This document shows, in pieces, positions 58,531 through 64,000 of a stretch of DNA of 64,000 bases. Each line of letters begins with the position of its first letter. Position 1 is the stretch's first letter. The notes under the pieces were generated by a model. The model was not told the DNA's origin and did not search any database. It saw only the letters and a program-made list of their open reading frames with translations. The DNA comes from Rhizobium sp. BK602 (GTDB lineage: Bacteria; Pseudomonadota; Alphaproteobacteria; Rhizobiales; Rhizobiaceae): contig NZ_JACIBC010000001.1 in assembly GCF_014195095.1 (NCBI RefSeq), forward strand, positions 868,001 through 932,000, in the 5' to 3' direction. A program made the position numbers and the translations under genes.

Positions 58531-60864
58531 TCAGAACTGGTTGGCGATGCCAAACCGGAAATTCTCGACCTTGTCGTAGTCTTCCTTGAGAACCGGCACA
58601 GCATAGTCAACACGGATGACGCCGAAGGGCGACGACCAGATCACGCCTGCACCGAGCGAGGCACGGATCGAGCTGTCATTGTGCAGCACGTCCCCGAACA
58701 GATTGGCCTTGTTGCCAAACAGCGTACCAGCATCGGCAAAGGCTGCGAGGCGCAGACCGATATCCTGCGGAACACCCGGCATCGGCATGCTTGCTTCAGC
58801 CGAAGCCGTGAAATAGGTCGTGCCGCCGAGCGGATCGCCATTCGACGAACGCGGACCGATACCGGCATTCTCGAAGCCACGGATTTCGCGGCCACCGATC
58901 GTGAACTGATCGAAGACGTTCAGCTTGCCGTCCGTCGGCATGACATAGCCGGCGCCGACCGTGAACGAACCGATGATGTCGGCCTCGTCGCTGATCATCT
59001 TATAGATACGCGCCTTACCGTTCAGCTTGTAGAAGTCGGAATCGCCACCCAGACCAGCATATTCATGCGTGAACTTGGCGATGATGCCTTCGCGCGGCAG
59101 GTTCTGATCGTCCAGAGTGTTGTAGGTGAAGGTCTGAGACACCGTCGACTGCACCCAGGGACCGTTCTCCACCAGGTTCCGGTAAGGAGCGGAGAGATGA
59201 TCTTCCCAATCGTTCGTGCCGTCGTAGCTCAGACGCTTGTAGTTGTAACGCAGCGTCGTTGCCAGGTTATCGGTGATCGGGGCAGTCACGCGCAGCGAGA
59301 AGCCCTGCTCCGAATAGTCATAATAGTCGTCGCTCGACGTCTGGTTCTTGAAGATGTCGAAACCGGCAGCCAGACGATAACCGAGGAAATAGGGCTCGGT
59401 GAACGAAATATTGTAGGTGCGGTTGCCTTCGGTACCGGCACCCGCAGCGATGCGGATGTACTGGCCGCGGCCCAGGAAGTTCTTTTCTTCCACCGATGCT
59501 TCCAGCAGCAGACCGCCATTGTTGCCCACCGCGTAACCGGCACCGATACCGAACGAGCCGGTCGGTTGATCTTCGACGTTGACGATAACGACGACACGGT
59601 CGGCAGCACTGCCCTGCGCCGTGCTGATGTCCACCTTCGTGAAGTAGCCGAGCGCGTCGAGGCGGCGCTTGGCGCGGGTGATCATTTCCTGGTTGAACGC
59701 GTCGCCTTCGTTGATGTCGAACTCGCGGCGGATAACGTAATCGCGCGTGCGGGTGTTGCCGCGGATCTCGATGCGTTCGACATAGGCGCGCTCGCCCTGA
59801 TCGACCAGATATTCGATACCGATCGTGTGACCGCTCAGGTCGCGATTGCCGCGCGGCGTGATGCGGGCGAACGGATAACCGGCCGACGCAACGCGCTTGG
59901 AAATGTTCTCGATCGAGGTCTGGATGTCCTTGGCGCTGTAGACGTCACCCTTGTTGGTGATGACCAGGCTCTTCAGGTCGTCGGCATTGACGCCGTCAAC
60001 CGTCGAGATGACGTTGATGTCGCCATAGGTATAGCGCGGACCTTCATCAACATTGAAGTTCAGCGTGTATTCATTGGACTGCTCGTTCAGCGTCGCATCG
60101 GCGCTGACGATGCGGAAGTCCGCGTAGCCGTGGTTGTAGTAGAACTGACGCAGCGCATCCTGGTCCGCCTGCTGGCGCTCGGGGCTGTAGACGTCCTTAC
60201 GGGTCAGGAACGACATGAAGTTCGACTTCTTGGTGCTGATCACCGAAGCCAGACGGCCGCTGCTGTATGCCTGATTGCCCGAGAAATTGATCTTGTCGAT
60301 CTTGGTGCGGTCGCCTTCATTGATGACGAAGGCCACGTTGATGCGACCCTGCGCGACCGGAACGGTCTGCGTCGTCACCTGGACTTCATTACGACCGATC
60401 GCCGCATAGGCGTCCTTGATCGTCTTGATGTCGGCCTGAACCTGCGTCTCGCTGTAAGGGCCGGCCGCATGGGTCTGGACGATACCCTGCAGCTTGTCAT
60501 CCTTGATCTTGCGGTTGCCGTTGAAAACCACAGCGTTGATCAGCTGGTTTTCCTTGACGGAAACGACCAGCGTACCGCCGGAAACGGACACATGCACATC
60601 GGAAAAGTAGCCGGTGGCATAAAGTTGCTTCACGGACGTGTCGATATCAGCGGGCGAAAAGCTCTTGCCGGGCTTGATCGTGATGTTGTCGCGAACAGCC
60701 TCGGCGCCAACGCGCTCGGCCCCGCGAACATCGATCCGCTGAATGACAGCAGCTTCCGCGACTGAAGCAGAAGCGAGTGTGATAACACCAGCGCCCGACG
60801 CAACAACACCTGCAGACAGCGCTACCGCCGACACTGCGTTCAAAAATCTTGAACCAGCCTTCAT
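58531..60864 (-). CDS. bamA: Outer membrane protein assembly factor BamA
   Basis: The 777-residue Omp85 protein has a signal peptide (cleaved after SVAEA, about residue 38), five POTRA domains (starting IQRIDVRGAERVGAEAVRDN) up to about residue 400, and a 16-strand beta-barrel ending in an aromatic residue (RFGIANQF). It inserts outer-membrane proteins. ATG 60864 is preferred over a GTG two codons upstream. A 198-base gap to rseP probably contains its own promoter. Confidence 0.97.
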   Translation of the reverse strand: MKAGSRFLNAVSAVALSAGVVASGAGVITLASASVAEAAVIQRIDVRGAERVGAEAVRDNITIKPGKSFSPADIDTSVKQLYATGYFSDVHVSVSGGTLVVSVKENQLINAVVFNGNRKIKDDKLQGIVQTHAAGPYSETQVQADIKTIKDAYAAIGRNEVQVTTQTVPVAQGRINVAFVINEGDRTKIDKINFSGNQAYSSGRLASVISTKKSNFMSFLTRKDVYSPERQQADQDALRQFYYNHGYADFRIVSADATLNEQSNEYTLNFNVDEGPRYTYGDINVISTVDGVNADDLKSLVITNKGDVYSAKDIQTSIENISKRVASAGYPFARITPRGNRDLSGHTIGIEYLVDQGERAYVERIEIRGNTRTRDYVIRREFDINEGDAFNQEMITRAKRRLDALGYFTKVDISTAQGSAADRVVVIVNVEDQPTGSFGIGAGYAVGNNGGLLLEASVEEKNFLGRGQYIRIAAGAGTEGNRTYNISFTEPYFLGYRLAAGFDIFKNQTSSDDYYDYSEQGFSLRVTAPITDNLATTLRYNYKRLSYDGTNDWEDHLSAPYRNLVENGPWVQSTVSQTFTYNTLDDQNLPREGIIAKFTHEYAGLGGDSDFYKLNGKARIYKMISDEADIIGSFTVGAGYVMPTDGKLNVFDQFTIGGREIRGFENAGIGPRSSNGDPLGGTTYFTASAEASMPMPGVPQDIGLRLAAFADAGTLFGNKANLFGDVLHNDSSIRASLGAGVIWSSPFGVIRVDYAVPVLKEDYDKVENFRFGIANQF

Positions 60865-61062
60865 TTTCACTTCTTACCTTTTTTCAGTCGTCCCCAGCCT
60901 CGAGCGAACCCGATTCCGGCCACGTGTGTCGTTTTACCCGCTTTTGACATACAAGCAAGGGAGCAAGTTAATTTCTGTTTACTTCATTTCAAAGCGTGGC
61001 CCATTGGCCACTACAGCTTTGAAACATCGTAAATAAATCGTAATTCCTCTCTTACTCCCCCA

Positions 61063-62736
61063 TCAGCCTAGTCTGGAGCTGATGTCGTTCCATGTCGCAA
61101 ACACCATGAGTGATAGCACCATCGCGAATCCGATCCGGAAAGCAATATCCTGTGCCCGTGCACCCAAAGGTTTTCCCCTTACGGCTTCAATCGCATAGAA
61201 CATCAAGTGCCCGCCATCAAGTACCGGGACCGGCATCAAATTTAATAACCCAATAGAAACAGAAAGTATGGCGGCAAATTGCAACACTGCAGCAAAGCCT
61301 AAAGTTGCCATCTGACCGGACATTTGCGCCACGCGGATCGGCCCGCCGAGCTGATCGGCCTTCATGTAGCCGCCGATGACGTTGCCAAGATATTCGACGG
61401 TGCCGGAAATGATGTTGCCAGTCTGCTTGACACCCTCACCAATCGCGCGCAGGGGTCCGTAAGCCTCGTAGCGGAGCTTGATCGGCTTCTGGCCATCGGT
61501 AATACCGATGCTGGCGACCTCGACCTCGTTGCCGAAGGCGTCGGGCTCCTGCGTCTTCTTCGGAACCAGCTCCACGTCGCTCGTCTCGCCATTGCGCTGG
61601 ACGGACAGGAGAATGGCCTTGTCGGCATGCGAGGCCGCGTAGCGCTGCACTTCACCGATGGAACCGATCGCGCGCCCATCCACCGAGAGGATGCGGTCGC
61701 CGAGAGCTATCCCCTTCCCGGCCGCAGGGCTGTCCTGCGCGACGGTGGCCACGAGCGGATCGACCGGCGCAATGCCGATACTGCCGATGTCCTTCTTGTT
61801 GCCGGACGCGTCGGTTTCCGTCAGGGTTGCCGGCTCCATTGAAAAATCGCGCGTCTGGCCGTTGCGCTCGACCGTCAACACGATGGTCTTGCCGGGACGA
61901 TCGCCGATATAGCGGGCAATATCGTAATAGGTCGCGACATCGTTGCCATCGACGGCGATCAGACGGTCGCCGGCCTGCACGCCGGCCTTCGCGGCCGGTC
62001 CACCCGGTTCGACCGCCGTCACCTGCGGATCGACCAGCGCGATGCCGATGCGGCCCATCTCCATCTTGTTGCCGAACTGATCGGTGTCCTCGACGAGCTT
62101 CGGCACAAGGTTGAAGTCACGCTTCTGACCATCGCGCTCAACCGTCAGCACGAGATTGCGGCCAGGCCGCAGGCCGACATAACGCTGGACTTCGTCGAAA
62201 GTCGCGATCTGATTGCCATCGACGGCGATCAGCCGGTCGCCGGGCTCTATCCCGGCTTCGGCGGCGGCACCGCCGCGCGTAACCATGGCAACGACCGGAT
62301 CGGCGACGGTGCGGCCATAGACGCTGAAGAGAACGGCGAAAATGGCGATGGCGAGAAGGAAATTGGCGATCGGACCGGCGGCAACCGTCGCGGCACGCTT
62401 CCAGAGCTTGGCGCCGGCAAAGGATTGCGCCCGCTCCTCCTCCGTCATGGCCGAAAGCTGGTCGACATCGGTCTTGCTCGAGGCATCCTCGTCGCCGAAG
62501 AAGCGCACATAGCCGCCGAGCGGGATGAGCGACAGTTTCCAGCGGGTGCCATGACGGTCTGTGAAGCCGGCGATTTCCGGACCGAATCCGACCGAAAACG
62601 CCATGATGCGGATGCCGGACCAGCGGCCGACCAGATAGTGGCCCATCTCATGCACGAAAACGAGCAGGGACAGCACGAAAACAAATGTGATGACGTTGTT
62701 CGTCAAGAAGCCGATGATGCCTGCCACGCTACCCAT
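61063..62736 (-). CDS. rseP: Site-2 protease RseP with three PDZ domains
   Basis: The 557-residue inner-membrane zinc protease performs intramembrane cleavage of anti-sigma factors. It has the metal site HEMGH (residues 29-33) in the first membrane helix, a second helix near 117-140, three tandem PDZ modules (about 147-234, 237-325 and 327-413, with the core GDRLIAVDGN or equivalent at 166, 256 and 346), and the LDG site in MPVPVLDGG (Asp507) before the last helices. Rhizobial RseP usually has one PDZ and ~375 residues; E. coli has two. Catalytic residues are intact, so it is probably active with altered gating. Confidence 0.94.
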   Translation of the reverse strand: MGSVAGIIGFLTNNVITFVFVLSLLVFVHEMGHYLVGRWSGIRIMAFSVGFGPEIAGFTDRHGTRWKLSLIPLGGYVRFFGDEDASSKTDVDQLSAMTEEERAQSFAGAKLWKRAATVAAGPIANFLLAIAIFAVLFSVYGRTVADPVVAMVTRGGAAAEAGIEPGDRLIAVDGNQIATFDEVQRYVGLRPGRNLVLTVERDGQKRDFNLVPKLVEDTDQFGNKMEMGRIGIALVDPQVTAVEPGGPAAKAGVQAGDRLIAVDGNDVATYYDIARYIGDRPGKTIVLTVERNGQTRDFSMEPATLTETDASGNKKDIGSIGIAPVDPLVATVAQDSPAAGKGIALGDRILSVDGRAIGSIGEVQRYAASHADKAILLSVQRNGETSDVELVPKKTQEPDAFGNEVEVASIGITDGQKPIKLRYEAYGPLRAIGEGVKQTGNIISGTVEYLGNVIGGYMKADQLGGPIRVAQMSGQMATLGFAAVLQFAAILSVSIGLLNLMPVPVLDGGHLMFYAIEAVRGKPLGARAQDIAFRIGFAMVLSLMVFATWNDISSRLG

Positions 62737-62760
62737 GCAACGATCCTGTTCGCGTTGATT

Positions 62761-63594
62761 TCACACACCGAGCAGAACGCTGCCCAGTGACATGGTCTCG
62801 CCGCTCATTGTCAGCGAGATTACGATAGCCAACAAAAACGCTGCAAAACAAGCAAAAATTAGTCCATCCACCCGGTCCATCACCCCGCCATGGCCGGGAA
62901 TCAGGTGGCTCGAGTCCTTGACGCCGAAGCGGCGCTTCATGAAAGACTCGAACAAATCCCCGATCTGGCTGCAAATCGACAGGATCAGAGCGAGCGCTGG
63001 AATCCATAAACCATCCGCGGAGAAATAGCTCCAGACGACCGCCGTTCCGGCAATCACGGCCGCGATCGCACCGCCGATGGCCCCGGACCAGGTCTTGCCG
63101 GGCGAGATGCGCGGCGCAAGTTTTGCGCCACCGATGGCGCGGCCGACGAAATAGGCAAAGATATCCGTCGCCCATACGGTGGCAAAGACGAACAGCATCA
63201 GCACGAAGCCGCGCAAATCGTCGTCGCGGATCTCGGCAAGGGCGATGGCGGTCAGACCCGCATAGACTATTCCGCCGGGCAGCCACCAGCTCTTATGGCG
63301 TATGGCGACCATGATCGATGTCGCCGCAGCGAAAGCGATCAGCACTTCGAGGGAATAGACCGATTCCTCCATCAGCGTGGAGCCGCCAATCAGCACCAGC
63401 CCCAGCCAGCCGAGCGCGTTGCCCTGCGGGTCGCGGCCATGCAGATCCGATATCGTCGACCATTCGTAATAGACGAGCAAGCCGATGGCGACCGCCAGGA
63501 TACGGAAGTAGAAACCGCCGAACCAGGTCGCGGCAAGAACGATCGCGGCAAGGATGATGCCGGAAATGATGCGCAGCCGGAGTTCGCGACTCAT
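62761..63594 (-). CDS. cdsA: Phosphatidate cytidylyltransferase
   Basis: The 277-residue multi-helix membrane enzyme makes CDP-diacylglycerol from CTP and phosphatidate. The signature is SQIGDLFESFMKRRFGVKDSS, then PGHGGVMDRVDG near the C-terminus. ATG 63594 overlaps the uppS stop by 4 bases. The 24-base gap to rseP suggests co-transcription. Confidence 0.95.
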   Translation of the reverse strand: MSRELRLRIISGIILAAIVLAATWFGGFYFRILAVAIGLLVYYEWSTISDLHGRDPQGNALGWLGLVLIGGSTLMEESVYSLEVLIAFAAATSIMVAIRHKSWWLPGGIVYAGLTAIALAEIRDDDLRGFVLMLFVFATVWATDIFAYFVGRAIGGAKLAPRISPGKTWSGAIGGAIAAVIAGTAVVWSYFSADGLWIPALALILSICSQIGDLFESFMKRRFGVKDSSHLIPGHGGVMDRVDGLIFACFAAFLLAIVISLTMSGETMSLGSVLLGV

Positions 63595-64000
63595 CAGGAC
63601 CCCACGGCCGCCGCCTGCTTGGCGGAAAGGCCGCCAAACCGCCGATCGCGCGCGGCGTATTTCTCCAGCGCGGAGAAGAAAAGATCGCGGCTGAAATCCG
63701 GCCAATATTCCGGCATGAACATGAATTCCGAATAGGCCGCCTGCCAGAGCAGGAAGTTCGACAGCCGCTCCTCGCCACTGGTGCGGATGATGAGGTCGGG
63801 ATCGGGGATGCCGGCGGTATCCAGCCGGGCGCCGACCAATTCCGGGCTGATATCCTGCGGGCGCAGCCGTCCCGCCTCGACATCCCGCGCGAGGCTGACA
63901 AGCGCGCGCGAAATCTCGTCGCGGGAGCCATAGTTGAAGGCAATGACCAGGGTCAGCGCGGTATTGTCCTTGGTGGTCTCTTCCGCCTCGATCAAAAGAG
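63594..64000 (-). CDS. uppS: Isoprenyl transferase (undecaprenyl diphosphate synthase), C-terminal part
   Basis: The last 134 codons of a cis-prenyltransferase are present; the start lies beyond the right edge. Visible family motifs are AFNYGSRDEI, PDPDLIIRTSGEERLSNFLLWQ and EYWPDFSRDLF. It makes the C55 lipid carrier for peptidoglycan and LPS and precedes cdsA in the standard frr-uppS-cdsA-rseP order. Confidence 0.95.
   Translation of the reverse strand, partial: LLIEAEETTKDNTALTLVIAFNYGSRDEISRALVSLARDVEAGRLRPQDISPELVGARLDTAGIPDPDLIIRTSGEERLSNFLLWQAAYSEFMFMPEYWPDFSRDLFFSALEKYAARDRRFGGLSAKQAAAVGS

Overview
The window is a gene-dense stretch of chromosome from an alphaproteobacterium of the family Rhizobiaceae, most likely Rhizobium. 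The evidence is the gene order dusB-ntrB-ntrC-ntrY-ntrX-dat-hfq-hflX, the cluster uppS-cdsA-rseP-bamA-lpxD-fabZ-lpxA-lpxI-lpxB, a fused ispDF, a lipoyl-domain E1-beta pyruvate dehydrogenase, lexA with a GAAC-N7-GAAC box, and copies of a RIME-like intergenic repeat. The species cannot be named from sequence alone. Almost all of it is core genome; there is no phage, IS element, CRISPR array or obvious genomic island.

Layout, left to right. 1-3.8 kb is the most accessory part: a LysR fragment, a DUF1127 peptide, an orphan cobalamin-binding radical SAM protein, and an agmatinase-family gene broken by an 8-bp tandem duplication. 3.8-13 kb holds leftward housekeeping genes (rlpA, a DacC-like carboxypeptidase, tmk, holB, metG, tatD, an MBL hydrolase, a YbaK-like deacylase), interrupted by a rightward TauE/SafE permease. 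13-16 kb has a PsiF-like secreted protein, tRNA-Lys, a GlsB/YeaQ protein, a small conserved hypothetical and a GntR regulator. 16-21 kb is sulfite reduction and siroheme synthesis (cysG-DUF2849-cysI-DUF934) with fpr nearby. 21-25 kb has a deaminase, mazG, hflX, hfq and dat. 25-33 kb is the nitrogen regulation cluster. 33-37 kb has ispDF, cinA, a COQ10-type protein and three tandem P-loop kinase-like paralogs. 37-45 kb is lipoate/pyruvate dehydrogenase (lipA, lpdA, pdhC, pdhB, pdhA) with an embedded SGNH hydrolase. 45-50 kb has an FtsB-like protein, eno, kdsA, a VOC protein and lexA. 50-54 kb has comEC and gltA. 54-64 kb is the lipid A, outer-membrane assembly and phospholipid cluster, ending in a truncated uppS.

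Several themes link the genes. Envelope synthesis is represented by kdsA, the lpx genes, fabZ, bamA, rseP, cdsA and uppS. Nitrogen sensing (NtrB/C and NtrY/X) sits with Hfq and HflX. Siroheme synthesis feeds the CysI sulfite reductase. Genes are commonly coupled by 4-bp ATGA/GTGA overlaps.

The most interesting items are: (1) RseP with three PDZ modules spaced at exactly 90 residues; (2) a RIME-like repeat whose edge supplies or abuts the stop codon of unrelated genes (mazG, holB, fpr); (3) the perfect 8-bp duplication that kills the agmatinase-like gene; (4) the tandem trio of P-loop paralogs; and (5) a DacC-like protein that keeps SxxK but has lost the canonical SxN and KTG signatures. I saw no wholly new multi-gene system.
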